From: Deltaproteobacteria bacterium
GTDB taxonomy: Bacteria > Desulfobacterota > Desulfarculia > Adiutricales > Adiutricaceae
DNA: 8,128 nucleotides
Assembly: GCA_031288745.1 (NCBI GenBank)
Contig: JAITQT010000151.1
Span: 1 to 8,128 of the forward strand
Direction: 5' to 3'
The notes under the pieces are model-generated. The model was not told where the DNA came from and ran no database searches. It was given only the letters and a program-made list of their open reading frames with translations. Numbering within the stretch: the first letter of the stretch is position 1; every line of letters begins with the position of its first letter. The translations under genes were made by a program, and so were the position numbers. Below are positions 1 to 6,454 of the stretch, piece after piece.

Positions 1-473
1 AACGCTCGAGCCCGGAGTTATTTTAAAATCATTTTTTAACCTAATAAATAGGCTATCAAAAAGATTTCCGGCCGCGAACCACAACCTGGCATAGAACTCG
101 TACCCAATCGAGTCCCAACCAGAATAGGCCCATCGGCCAATTAAAAGGACCTTAAATCGACTCGGACTTAACCGAAAAAGTGGCCCAAGAAAAGCGCTCG
201 CGGAGAATATAGTTCTATTGTGGCTAAAAGAAAAGACGAGCCGAGGCGCTTAATAACTTGGCTAAAAAATGGTTTGAGAAAGCATTTTCAGCCGTAAAGA
301 TGATTGTATTTTGCCACAGGTCGATTTCTAATGCAATAAATTTGAGCTATAAGGATTGTGCAAAAATCCCGAGGCTTTTATTTTGGCGCTTTGTAACACA
401 GAATATTTTGTATAATTAAGCAATGTAATACAATATATTGCTTAAAAATATTCTTAACAACTTGTCAAATAAG
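1..473. other. Gene-free stretch, AT-rich toward its right end
   Basis: I find no convincing gene here. The longest suggestive open stretches are short and lack a start codon with a ribosome binding site (for example 52-141 on the plus strand, about 30 codons, and about 171-294). Either could be the remnant of a decayed gene, but nothing identifies one. A hairpin is visible at 416-445, where TTAAGCAAT pairs with ATTGCTTAA around a 12-nt loop. A TATAAT hexamer at 411-416 overlaps its left arm but has no well-spaced -35 box. R1 starts at 474. Confidence 0.5.
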
Positions 474-884
474 TAACCGTTCACCAATTCTTTTTTTTCC
501 CACGTTGCGGCTGGTAGCGACTTTCGATTTGTAATTAAGTTTTAGCATACCCTTAAGATCTTAACATTGATCGCAGCGCAAAAAGTACCCTTTATCAATC
601 CTTAAATTTGTAACATAGCCATATTACTAGTTAATTTTTTAGACTATTTTGATTTTAAGAGGTTTTTGCGCTTCGATCAACATTAGTTCTTTTGAGGTTT
701 CTACTTAGCTCTCTGCTCCAACCATATATTTTAACTTGGATTAATGTTAAAATTACTAAGCTCCTATAGGGGGCTACATTGTTGAGGTACGTGTCTTCCC
801 TTTCAACAGGCTTGGTACCGCATCGTTCTCTCTTGTGCTCTCTTGTGAACTGGCCCTTAAACGTTCACATTGGTGAACAGACAC
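474..884 (+). repeat. Large repeat copy R1 (inverted partner of 3927-4210), interrupted by a MITE
   Basis: After removal of the 110-bp insertion and its 6-bp target duplication, about 295 bp remain. These align to the reverse complement of 3927-4210 with about 16 mismatches by hand count (about 94% identity). The outer end begins TAACCGTTCACCAA and the inner end reads GGTGAACAGACAC, so the two ends carry the related inverted motif C(C/T)GTTCACCAA, as in a non-autonomous transposable element. Differences are uneven: about 5 mismatches in 474-568, none in 679-780, and about 11 in 781-884. R1 also has a private 10-bp tandem duplication at 829-848 (TCTCTTGTGC then TCTCTTGTGA), which R2 lacks. ATTTTAAC (728-735) and GTTAAAAT (746-753) form a hairpin inside the identical core. 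No open reading frame is evident. Confidence 0.9.
569..678 (+). mobile_element. 110-bp MITE-like element, copy 1, with AACATT target duplication
   Basis: The element starts GATCGCAGCGCAAAAA and ends TTTTTGCGCTTCGATC, giving terminal inverted repeats of 16 bp with one mismatch. It is flanked by AACATT at 563-568 and again at 679-684, an exact 6-bp target duplication. R2 carries the uninterrupted site (single AATGTT at 4117-4122 on the plus strand), so both boundaries are fixed by comparison. Copy 2 at 7751-7860 has the same length and differs at only 6 positions. The element is too short to encode a transposase and would need one supplied in trans. The parent insertion-sequence family is not known to me. 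The interior is AT-rich and has no gene. Confidence 0.93.
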
Positions 885-1270
885 TAAAATAAACCTCGAG
901 CCCCAAGGAACTCAAAGAGTTTAGGTTAAACCTATGAAGCCAAGATTAAAAGAAAAAAAGCATTAGGCGAAATCGACTAAGGCCACTAAAAAGAATCTAT
1001 TTTTTATAATTTTTTTTATTTTACAGATTTTTTTATAACCCTTAAACTTAGCTTCCTCTTTCAAAGTTCAGAGGCAAAGCCCTCTAAAATAATCTAAGGC
1101 TAAGACTAGCCAAACTAAGCCAAATCACTAGAGCGCTAAGGCTTAGTCTTTGTAAGCTGGAAGGCTTAGGTCAGCTAAACGACTTAAAATTTATATTAAT
1201 ATAAAAAATTATCTATTTATATAAAATCAAACAAAACTCAATTAAGATAAAAAAAACTTGAAGTCGAAAA
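885..1270. other. Gene-free AT-rich stretch 3' of the OmpA-type gene
   Basis: No gene is seen. Contents include long A/T runs (about 985-1040), a hairpin with AGAGG (1070-1074) pairing to CCTCT (1081-1085), and a perfect 16-bp palindrome TTTATATTAATATAAA at 1190-1205. Between about 1094 and 1175 the short motif CTAAGGC/GGCTTAG recurs in both orientations, including CTAAG-G-CTTAG near 1136. This is the 3' flank of the minus-strand gene ending at 1271. The minus strand has a run of eight T's shortly after the stop (about 1249-1257), but no stable GC stem precedes it, so I do not call an intrinsic terminator. Confidence 0.5.
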
Positions 1271-3835
1271 TTAATAATCTATCTTAGATACTGGTGGGCT
1301 TTGAGCCAGCCGCACCCTAAACTCAATGCGCCGGCTACTGGCATCTTCGCGCGATTCTCCACCCTCACCCTTGGTAGAAAATTGGCTACCCAAACCGTAA
1401 CTAACTATAGGAATAGACGAGCCTCGGCCGTAAAGCATAGCGGCCACAGTCTTGGTCCTTTTTTCGCTTAACTCGAAATTTACTCTATCTTGTCCCACGC
1501 TATCAGCGTGCCCATAAATAAATAAAGTAACCTGCATCTCCATTTCAGAGGCCAGTCTTTCTAAGGCCGCGATATTATCCACCGCCCGAATTAATTTTGG
1601 TTTATCTTCCGCAATGGGCTCGTCTTTACCTGTTGGAAATAAAATAACCACCCCGTTAATAGCCTTCGTTAAATCTTCCATAGCTTTAGTGCGGGGGTCA
1701 ACTAGCCTAGTCGCGTCTAAACTAACCACTCCAGGTATTGATAAGGCCTTTTCCCGGGCGTTTAAAATCCAGCCTAAAGGGGCTGAGCCCGATAAAACTA
1801 GTTGCCCTGTCGCCCCGTTAAATTTTAGATCCACTCCCTCTAAAGGTTTAACGGCCTGCCGTATCCTTTTGTTGACTATAGCCTCATCAAGGGAGACGAA
1901 GGGTCGATTGATTATTTTAACTTGAGATTGATTGATGTTAGTTTTACTTTTAAGGATCTCCGCCGGATCTTTAGCCAGTGCGTCTCTTAATAAGACTACT
2001 TCCCAAAAGCCCTCGGGGCTAAAGGCCGAGCCGGCCACCACTATGCCCGGCTCGGAGTTAAGCAAATCAATGGCTTCTTGAAAGTTTTGAGCCCGACGCT
2101 CCTTAGATTTTTCAACTGCGGCGGCTAGAGTTATGCTCTTAGCTTGGATTTCTCTTTTATAGCCGTTTTCAACTTTACTATTAAGGGAAGAAAATATAAA
2201 AAACAAGAGCGCGGCCGCTATCACGCTAAAGGGGAGAAGCCTTAAGGCTAAAGATGGTTTTTCTTGCTTTTCTTGATAGCGCGCTTGAAGAAAATCTTCA
2301 AAATACCGACGGCACTTTTTAAATGGTTCAGTGTCGCCCTTAAAGTTACCCAAATCCTCGGCACAGTCGACGACCATTAGCTCCAAGGCCTCTTGGAGCT
2401 TTTGATTTAAACTAGCCGGAGGGTTTCCGCGCACCACGCAAGCCAGATAAACCGGATCTGCTCGGCGCAGAAAAATAGTACGCTCGCCAAAGCGAAGATT
2501 TTCTAAATTATCGCCGCTTTCAGCCGAAAAACTATCTTTAACGAAAGATTGAATGGCCGTAAACATACCAGCCACTAAATCGGCGTCTCTAGTCTCCCCT
2601 CCTTCTGAGACTAAGTGGTCGAGCACTAAGCCGGTCTCGGCGTGGATAAGATAAATTTCCTCCACGTGGTAGAGAAGAGTGTGCAGGAGCACAATCTCAC
2701 TAAAAGGCTTTTTAACCCTAAAGGCCTCCAAGCGCCACTTTAACCCTTTTAAGGACAGACTCATTTCGAGAGTGCTGTTAAAGTTTTGGAGCATGGAGAT
2801 GAAGGTTTCAGAGATAGCGCGCCTGATGGCTGGGCCGATGACTGGGAATATTTGATTGGCTAACGTCTCGGGACTGCGCCTAACGGAGGAAGTAACAATT
2901 CTTTCCACCGTGGGGCCTAAAACGGTCTGAAGTTTTTCGTCTCGATGGCTTCTTAAAAGCAAGGCCTCGGTGATGACCTGACTAATGGCTTGGGCTCGTT
3001 GATTAGGATCGACCATTTGGCGGCTGAGGTAGGAGAGCTGGCTAATTTCACGAGACATCAAGAGATTTCTTAAGGCGGTTAATTCTTCGTCTGATTTAGG
3101 TAAAGGTGGCCACAAAGAGGGATGGTCGGGGTCTTGGGGAGAAAAATTGGAGGTTTCCTCAAAATTTAAATTATTAGCTTCAAAATCAATAAAATTAAAG
3201 TCGCCGACAAGACTTTGAGCTTCCCCTTTTTCCGCTTCCGACAAATCTGGGGAGGCTAAGAGACTATCAAGATCGCTTAGGAGCCTATCTTCATCAAAGG
3301 CCTTGCGATCGATTTGGGGAGGTTTTTCGTCTTTAACTTCGTCAATAGCTTCTAAGCGCTGGGTTTTGAACTCTTGAACATCTTGAAGATCGCTTGGAGC
3401 GCTCTCGTTATTAACCTCTTTTCTACTCTTCCCCGGCTCGGTATCTCGAACAAGGGCGGTGAAGCGCTCCAGGCTTTCTTGGTCCTCCCTCTCCCGTAGC
3501 TGGTCCTGGCCGAGTTGGCGCTCCGAATTAAAAACTGGGTCAGCTTCAAGCCCTTGGTCAAAAAATTTGGGCTCTTGCGACTCTTGAAGGTCGCTTTCTC
3601 CATTTTGATCTCCTAGTAAATCTTTTTCTTCGTCATTAGGTACAAATCCGCCCAAGCTCTCATTTTCCGAAACAGAATCGAAAAGCGAGAGCTGGGGCGG
3701 AGAGATATCGGAGGATTGAGCCTCGTCGGACGATTGATCTTTAGCGTCAGCGCCGTCAATAGCCAGGCCGGAAACACCTAGAGATTCCTCTGCGTCTCGT
3801 TTTTTTTTAAAAGGAAATTTTGAGAAAAAACCCAT
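1271..3835 (-). CDS. OmpA-family C-terminal domain protein with one membrane span and a roadblock-like cytoplasmic region
   Basis: This is a probable inner-membrane protein that reaches the cell wall. Seen in the 854-aa product: a basic start (MGFFSKFPFKKKR), then an acidic low-complexity region to about residue 245. A conserved helical block covers about 250-370 (VLGPTVERIV, PVIGPAIRRA). A mixed alpha/beta segment at about 378-490 (EEIYLIHAETGLVLDHL) resembles sensor or roadblock/LC7-type folds. One hydrophobic span lies at about 527-549, a BON-like segment at about 668-711, and an OmpA-type domain at about 728-843. The last has GHADSVG with D778, LSEKR with R793 and SSRRIEFRV. In the OmpA/MotB family the equivalent Asp and Arg bind diaminopimelate of peptidoglycan. 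Basic residues before the span favour a cytoplasmic N-terminus and a periplasmic C-terminus. Gene order suggests work with the upstream coiled-coil protein. The OmpA call is strong; the roadblock-like call is inferred from pattern and remembered relatives. Confidence 0.9.
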   Translation of the reverse strand: MGFFSKFPFKKKRDAEESLGVSGLAIDGADAKDQSSDEAQSSDISPPQLSLFDSVSENESLGGFVPNDEEKDLLGDQNGESDLQESQEPKFFDQGLEADPVFNSERQLGQDQLREREDQESLERFTALVRDTEPGKSRKEVNNESAPSDLQDVQEFKTQRLEAIDEVKDEKPPQIDRKAFDEDRLLSDLDSLLASPDLSEAEKGEAQSLVGDFNFIDFEANNLNFEETSNFSPQDPDHPSLWPPLPKSDEELTALRNLLMSREISQLSYLSRQMVDPNQRAQAISQVITEALLLRSHRDEKLQTVLGPTVERIVTSSVRRSPETLANQIFPVIGPAIRRAISETFISMLQNFNSTLEMSLSLKGLKWRLEAFRVKKPFSEIVLLHTLLYHVEEIYLIHAETGLVLDHLVSEGGETRDADLVAGMFTAIQSFVKDSFSAESGDNLENLRFGERTIFLRRADPVYLACVVRGNPPASLNQKLQEALELMVVDCAEDLGNFKGDTEPFKKCRRYFEDFLQARYQEKQEKPSLALRLLPFSVIAAALLFFIFSSLNSKVENGYKREIQAKSITLAAAVEKSKERRAQNFQEAIDLLNSEPGIVVAGSAFSPEGFWEVVLLRDALAKDPAEILKSKTNINQSQVKIINRPFVSLDEAIVNKRIRQAVKPLEGVDLKFNGATGQLVLSGSAPLGWILNAREKALSIPGVVSLDATRLVDPRTKAMEDLTKAINGVVILFPTGKDEPIAEDKPKLIRAVDNIAALERLASEMEMQVTLFIYGHADSVGQDRVNFELSEKRTKTVAAMLYGRGSSIPIVSYGLGSQFSTKGEGGESREDASSRRIEFRVRLAQSPPVSKIDY

Positions 3836-3837
3836 AG

Positions 3838-3843
3838 TCCTTT
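3838..3843 (-). promoter_or_regulatory. Ribosome binding site of the OmpA-type gene, unusually close to ATG
   Basis: On the minus strand AAAGGA is followed by only CT before the ATG at 3835. The spacing is about 2 nt, shorter than the usual 5-9. No better start lies nearby and the N-terminus (MGFFSKFPFKKK) looks natural, so I keep this start. Translation could be weak. Confidence 0.4.
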
Positions 3844-3871
3844 AAACGGCCCGTTAAGCTAAAAAAGACAA

Positions 3872-3899
3872 TTGACAGCACCCGAGCAAACCATAAATA
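3872..3899 (+). promoter_or_regulatory. Possible plus-strand promoter pointing into R2
   Basis: A perfect -35 box TTGACA (3872-3877) is followed after 16 bp by TAAATA (3894-3899, 4 of 6 matches to TATAAT). A transcript would run through R2 and antisense to the coiled-coil gene. This is sequence pattern only; AT-rich DNA gives such matches by chance. Confidence 0.25.
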
Positions 3900-3926
3900 T
3901 AGCCTTGGCTCTTAAGGCGAGTGAGG

Positions 3927-4210
3927 GTGTCCGTTCACAAATGTGAACGTTTAAGGGCCCGTTCACAAGATAGAACGTTGCGGTGCCAAGCCTATTGAAA
4001 GGGACGACACATACCGCAATAATGTAGCCCCCTATAGGAGCTTAGTAATTTTAACATTAATCCAAGTTAAAATATATGGTTGGAGCAGAGAGCTAAGTAG
4101 AAACCTCAAAAGAACTAATGTTAAGCTCTTAAGGGTATGCTAAAACTTAATTACAACTCGAAAGTCGCTGCCAGCCGCAACGTGGGGAAAAAAGACTTGG
4201 TGAACGGTTA
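3927..4210 (-). repeat. Large repeat copy R2, unoccupied by the MITE
   Basis: This 284-bp copy is the reverse complement of R1. It lies between the coiled-coil gene (stop at 4229-4231) and the OmpA-type gene (start at 3835), so R1 and R2 face each other around the latter. The block 4021-4122 is identical to 679-780 of R1. AATGTT at 4117-4122 is the intact target that R1 carries duplicated around its MITE. Both ends carry CCGTTCAC(C/A)AA. A related ACGTTGCGG motif is also inverted near the two ends (about 3975-3983 and 4174-4182), as in a MITE with degenerate long terminal repeats. ATTTTAAC (4048-4055) and GTTAAAAT (4066-4073) form a hairpin with a 10-nt loop. If the two genes are cotranscribed, this repeat would be part of the message. 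Confidence 0.9.
3932..3977. promoter_or_regulatory. Cluster of CGTTC/GAACG half-sites
   Basis: CGTTCAC-AAAT-GTGAACG (3932-3949) is a perfect 7-bp inverted repeat. It is followed by CGTTCAC (3960-3966) and GAACG (3973-3977), so four half-sites alternate in 46 bp, about 100 bp upstream of the OmpA-type gene. R1 keeps the first pair as CGTTCAC-ATTG-GTGAACA (862-879). This could be a regulator binding site or the folded end of the repeat element; the sequence alone does not decide. Confidence 0.4.
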
Positions 4211-4228
4211 TGAGTGAGGAAAACAAAC

Positions 4229-4996
4229 TCAATATTGATTATTACCTTGATCGCCTGGGTTGTCGTTTTGCCCCGAATCGTGGCCCGTTTCGCCGCCCTC
4301 AGCCTCGTAGAGCACCGAGCTCTCAGTAGGGGATACGTCTATATTCCAAGGTTTAGATAAGGAAGAGACTGTTTCGGTAAACATGGTCGATAAGGCTGTG
4401 CGATGGACCATATCGGCGCGAATCTGAGAGGAGGTCTTATCAATAACATTAATGGCCTCGTTATATTTTTCGTCAATCTTATCGTTAAGCTCGCTACTCT
4501 CTTTCATGATTAGTTCGCGAAGAGTCCTTTCCAAGGCTTCGATGGAGGCGGAAAGTTTAGAGGAGCGACGCTCGAAATTTTCGTTAGTGGCGGCTAAATC
4601 GCTATTGAGCTTAGCGTCACCTTCGGTTCTCTCCCTTTGCTCCTTGGCAAAATTTTCCTGAGTCTCCCGCCTCTCGGCGGCCACGGACTCGCTCCTCTCC
4701 TTGGCCTCGTTTTTAATCTCCTCTTGACGTTCGCGAGTCTCTGTGCGGAGCACGGCGTCGCGCTCGTCGCGCTCTTCTTTGATTTTACCCAAAAGAGAGG
4801 TGACTTCGCTTTTCATAAAATTTTCCAGTGAATCGAGCCGGCTCCTAAGAGAGTCCTTGACCTCGGAAATTTCTCTTAAAAGGCGCTCTTCCTGGCGTCT
4901 AAAGCGCATTTCCATGTCTTTGAGCTGGGCCCCAAAGAGTAGTTCGCGCACCTGAACCATAGGCGTGTCGGGCATATTGCCTTTCCCTCCGTTCAT
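4229..4996 (-). CDS. Coiled-coil protein paired with the OmpA-type gene
   Basis: The product is 255 aa with no signal peptide or membrane span, so it is probably cytosolic. Seen: a short N-terminal motif VRELLFGAQLKDMEMRFRR (16-34), then a long charged Glu/Arg/Lys coiled-coil region (about 25-195). A motif RADMVHRTALSTMFTETV follows (193-210), then an acidic, Gly/Asn-rich tail (about 216-255). I recall uncharacterised proteins of this design with a C-terminal D-x-V-x-R-x-A-L-x-x-x-F-T-E type motif near similar OmpA-type genes; this is memory, not a search. The N-terminal motif resembles residues 255-273 of the OmpA-type protein. The chosen start has an excellent AGGAGGA (5003-5009) 6-7 nt upstream. 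An internal ATG at 4973-4975 (M8, MPDTPMVQV) also has an upstream GGAGGG and is the alternative. A role in scaffolding an envelope complex is inference. Confidence 0.85.
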   Translation of the reverse strand: MNGGKGNMPDTPMVQVRELLFGAQLKDMEMRFRRQEERLLREISEVKDSLRSRLDSLENFMKSEVTSLLGKIKEERDERDAVLRTETRERQEEIKNEAKERSESVAAERRETQENFAKEQRERTEGDAKLNSDLAATNENFERRSSKLSASIEALERTLRELIMKESSELNDKIDEKYNEAINVIDKTSSQIRADMVHRTALSTMFTETVSSLSKPWNIDVSPTESSVLYEAEGGETGHDSGQNDNPGDQGNNQY

Positions 4997-5080
4997 CGTA
5001 AATCCTCCTGCCCGCGATAGACCGGGCCAAAATTATTATTAGCTCTCCAAGGCGGCGGCCTTAGGTTAAATCAACGATTG

Positions 5081-5128
5081 GGCCGCGCAGAGGGAGTTTT
5101 TTTACCAAAAAAACTTAGGAGCACGGCC
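5081..5128 (-). promoter_or_regulatory. Strong two-part stem-loop in the leader of the coiled-coil gene
   Basis: GGCCGCGC (5081-5088) pairs over all 8 positions with GCACGGCC (5121-5128), with one G-T pair in the RNA. Nested inside is a perfect 9-bp hairpin AGTTTTTTT-ACC-AAAAAAACT (5095-5115). It lies between the proposed minus-strand promoter (5145-5173) and the ribosome binding site, so it would be in the 5' leader. It does not match a riboswitch class I know. It could stabilise the message or act as an attenuator. Confidence 0.5.
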
Positions 5129-5144
5129 TAAAAAACACTTACAA

Positions 5145-5173
5145 ATTATATTTTCTTTTTGAGCTTCAATCAA
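5145..5173 (-). promoter_or_regulatory. Sigma-70-type promoter for the coiled-coil gene
   Basis: On the minus strand TTGATT (5168-5173) and a perfect TATAAT (5145-5150) are separated by 17 bp, the optimal spacing. Transcription would start near 5138 and give a leader of about 140 nt that holds the stem-loop at 5081-5128. Confidence 0.65.
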
Positions 5174-5248
5174 TAAAAATCAAAGGCCCGCTAAAAAAAA
5201 CCAAGTCTAGGGCACCTTTAGCCTAAACCAGAATAAGATTAAGGCCAA

Positions 5249-5278
5249 ATTATATCATACCAAGATCTTTTTGGTAAA
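5249..5278 (-). promoter_or_regulatory. Second possible minus-strand promoter (extended -10)
   Basis: On the minus strand TTTACC (5273-5278) is followed after 18 bp by TATAAT (5249-5254), preceded by TGA, which fits an extended -10. It lies about 100 bp upstream of the better candidate at 5145-5173. Confidence 0.35.
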
Positions 5279-5300
5279 TAACGTCAAAAAGATAGTAAAT

Positions 5301-5328
5301 TTGAATTCAGCCAAATTTTTTGTATAAT
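5301..5328 (+). promoter_or_regulatory. Sigma-70-type promoter for thiD
   Basis: TTGAAT (5301-5306) and a perfect TATAAT (5323-5328) are spaced by 16 bp. The start point would be near 5335 and give a leader of about 84 nt before the thiD ATG. It is divergent from the minus-strand promoters of the coiled-coil gene. Confidence 0.65.
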
Positions 5329-5358
5329 ATTAAATCGTCAATCACCTCCTGGCTCAGA

Positions 5359-5387
5359 ATTTTTAAGGCGGTTTAGATCTTAAAAAT
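5359..5387 (+). promoter_or_regulatory. Hairpin in the thiD leader
   Basis: ATTTTTAAG (5359-5367) pairs perfectly with CTTAAAAAT (5379-5387) around an 11-nt loop. The stem is mostly A-U with no U-run after it, so it is not a terminator. The leader lacks the CUGAGA and ACCUGAUCUGG-like boxes of a TPP riboswitch. Just upstream is ATCACCTCCT (5341-5350), which resembles the 3' end of 16S rRNA. Confidence 0.4.
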
Positions 5388-5418
5388 AGCTCTAAATAAT
5401 ATCAAAAAGAGTAAATTC

Positions 5419-6267
5419 ATGGCACAATTACCCCAAACGCATCTTAAAAAGGCCTTAACCATCGCCTCCTCCGACTCTGGCGGTGGGGCGGGCATAGAGG
5501 CGGATTTAAAAACTTTCGCCGCTCTGCGCGTCTTTGGCTTGTGCGTTATTAGCGCCGTCACGGCCCAAAATACAGTAGGGGTCTCGGCCATGGAGCCTTT
5601 GTCGCCCCAATTGGTTAAAGCTCAGCTCAAAGCAGTCTTCGACGACATCGGGGCTGAGGCTATAAAAATCGGTCTTTTAGGTTATGTGGAAAATACCATA
5701 GCCGCAGCGTATTTTATAAAAGAACTCAAAGCCCGACCGCCCATTATCTTAGATCCAGTCATGGTTAGCGCAGGAGGCCATGTTTTTTTGGACCATAAGG
5801 CCGTCGAGGCCTTGGCCGAACTCTTTCCCCTCTGCGACCTTCTAACTCCCAATCTACCGGAGGCTTGTGTCCTATCGGGCGTTGCAATAAAAAAAGAAAG
5901 CGACTATATTAAAGCTGGCGAAATCATTTTGAATAAAGGGCCTAAGAGAGTCTTAATCAAGGGTGGCCACGCTAAAGAGCGTTGGGCCTCTGACTATTTG
6001 ATCTGGGATGGGGGAACTCGCCGCTTTTCCACCGAAAGGGTCGAAACCAAAAACACTCACGGTACCGGTTGCACCCTATCTTCAGCCATCGCCGCCCATG
6101 TGGCCTTAGGCTACGAAATAGAGGAGGCCGTGAACCTTAGCAAACTATACGTGACTGAGTCCTTAAAAAACTCAATCTACCTAGGCCGGGGCCCAGGGCC
6201 GCTTAACCACTTTCATCGCTACTATCAAATTATAAGCCAACTACCTCTCCCTAAGAGGGGCTTGTAA
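5419..6267 (+). CDS. thiD: Hydroxymethylpyrimidine/phosphomethylpyrimidine kinase ThiD
   Basis: ThiD phosphorylates hydroxymethylpyrimidine, and then its monophosphate, with ATP in the cytosol. The diphosphate product is joined to the thiazole unit by ThiE. The 282-aa product has the full ribokinase-like plan: ALTIASSDSGGGAGIEADL (12-30), TAQNTVGV (48-55), KIGLLG (83-88), LDPVMVSAGG (111-120), LLTPNLPEA (141-149), VLIKGGH (178-184) and the anion-hole motif NTHGTGCTLSSAIAAH (212-227). The last includes C218. Length is normal for a stand-alone ThiD with no ThiE fusion. The ATG follows a modest AAGAG about 7 nt upstream, and the protein begins about 10 residues before the first conserved strand. 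thiM follows in the same direction after 347 bp, so the two need not share a transcript. The related PdxK/PdxY pyridoxal kinases share the fold but differ in these motifs. Confidence 0.96.
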   Translation: MAQLPQTHLKKALTIASSDSGGGAGIEADLKTFAALRVFGLCVISAVTAQNTVGVSAMEPLSPQLVKAQLKAVFDDIGAEAIKIGLLGYVENTIAAAYFIKELKARPPIILDPVMVSAGGHVFLDHKAVEALAELFPLCDLLTPNLPEACVLSGVAIKKESDYIKAGEIILNKGPKRVLIKGGHAKERWASDYLIWDGGTRRFSTERVETKNTHGTGCTLSSAIAAHVALGYEIEEAVNLSKLYVTESLKNSIYLGRGPGPLNHFHRYYQIISQLPLPKRGL

Positions 6268-6275
6268 AAGCCCTT
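6256..6275 (+). terminator. GUAA-tetraloop hairpin across the thiD stop codon
   Basis: AGGGGCTT (6256-6263) pairs with AAGCCCTT (6268-6275) around GUAA, a GNRA-type loop that contains the TAA stop. The stem is 8 bp with one G-U pair. No U-run follows, so this may be a 3'-end stabiliser or a Rho-linked pause site rather than an intrinsic terminator. An alternative hairpin CCTCT/AGAGG starts at 6244 and would compete with it. Confidence 0.4.
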
Positions 6276-6454
6276 GGTTGAGCAGTGGGCGGAGTTAAGT
6301 CAGCTAAGTTAGCTAGGTTAAAGATAACGGCTTGATGTTTCATCAGTTTCGCCCTCTTATAACTAAAGCTTATAAACAAAAGCTAAGGTAAATACGAAAC
6401 GGATAGGGAGCGTAAAAACGGTTAACCATATTTTCGAGATAAAGTTTAACAGAC

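Noticed and set aside
85..125. tRNA-like T-arm (ACTCG...CGAGT)
   Set aside because: The 5-bp stem has an 8-nt loop without the TTC motif, and no acceptor, D or anticodon arms can be built around it.
52..141. Open plus-strand stretch with protein-like text (GIELVPNRVPTRIG)
   Set aside because: Only about 30 codons, no start codon with a ribosome binding site, and no recognised family. It may be a gene remnant but cannot be supported.
1614..1925. 103-codon plus-strand reading frame
   Set aside because: Lies wholly antisense to the OmpA-type gene and shows no domain; a shadow frame.
3352..3603. 83-codon minus-strand reading frame
   Set aside because: Overlaps the acidic N-terminal part of the OmpA-type gene in another frame; low-complexity shadow.
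474..4210. Classical composite transposon around the OmpA-type gene
   Set aside because: Neither repeat encodes a transposase, and no target duplication is seen outside 474 and 4210 (AATAAG against TGAGTG). Kept only as an inversion or passenger possibility.
4452..4955. Three overlapping plus-strand frames of 64-70 codons
   Set aside because: All are antisense to the coiled-coil gene; their Ser/Leu-rich text is the mirror of its Glu/Arg codons.
5335..5418. TPP riboswitch before thiD
   Set aside because: The leader is short and lacks CUGAGA and the ACCUGAUCUGG-type box.
5373..5591. 72-codon minus-strand reading frame across the thiD start
   Set aside because: Antisense to the well-supported thiD 5' end, with no ribosome binding site or recognisable product.
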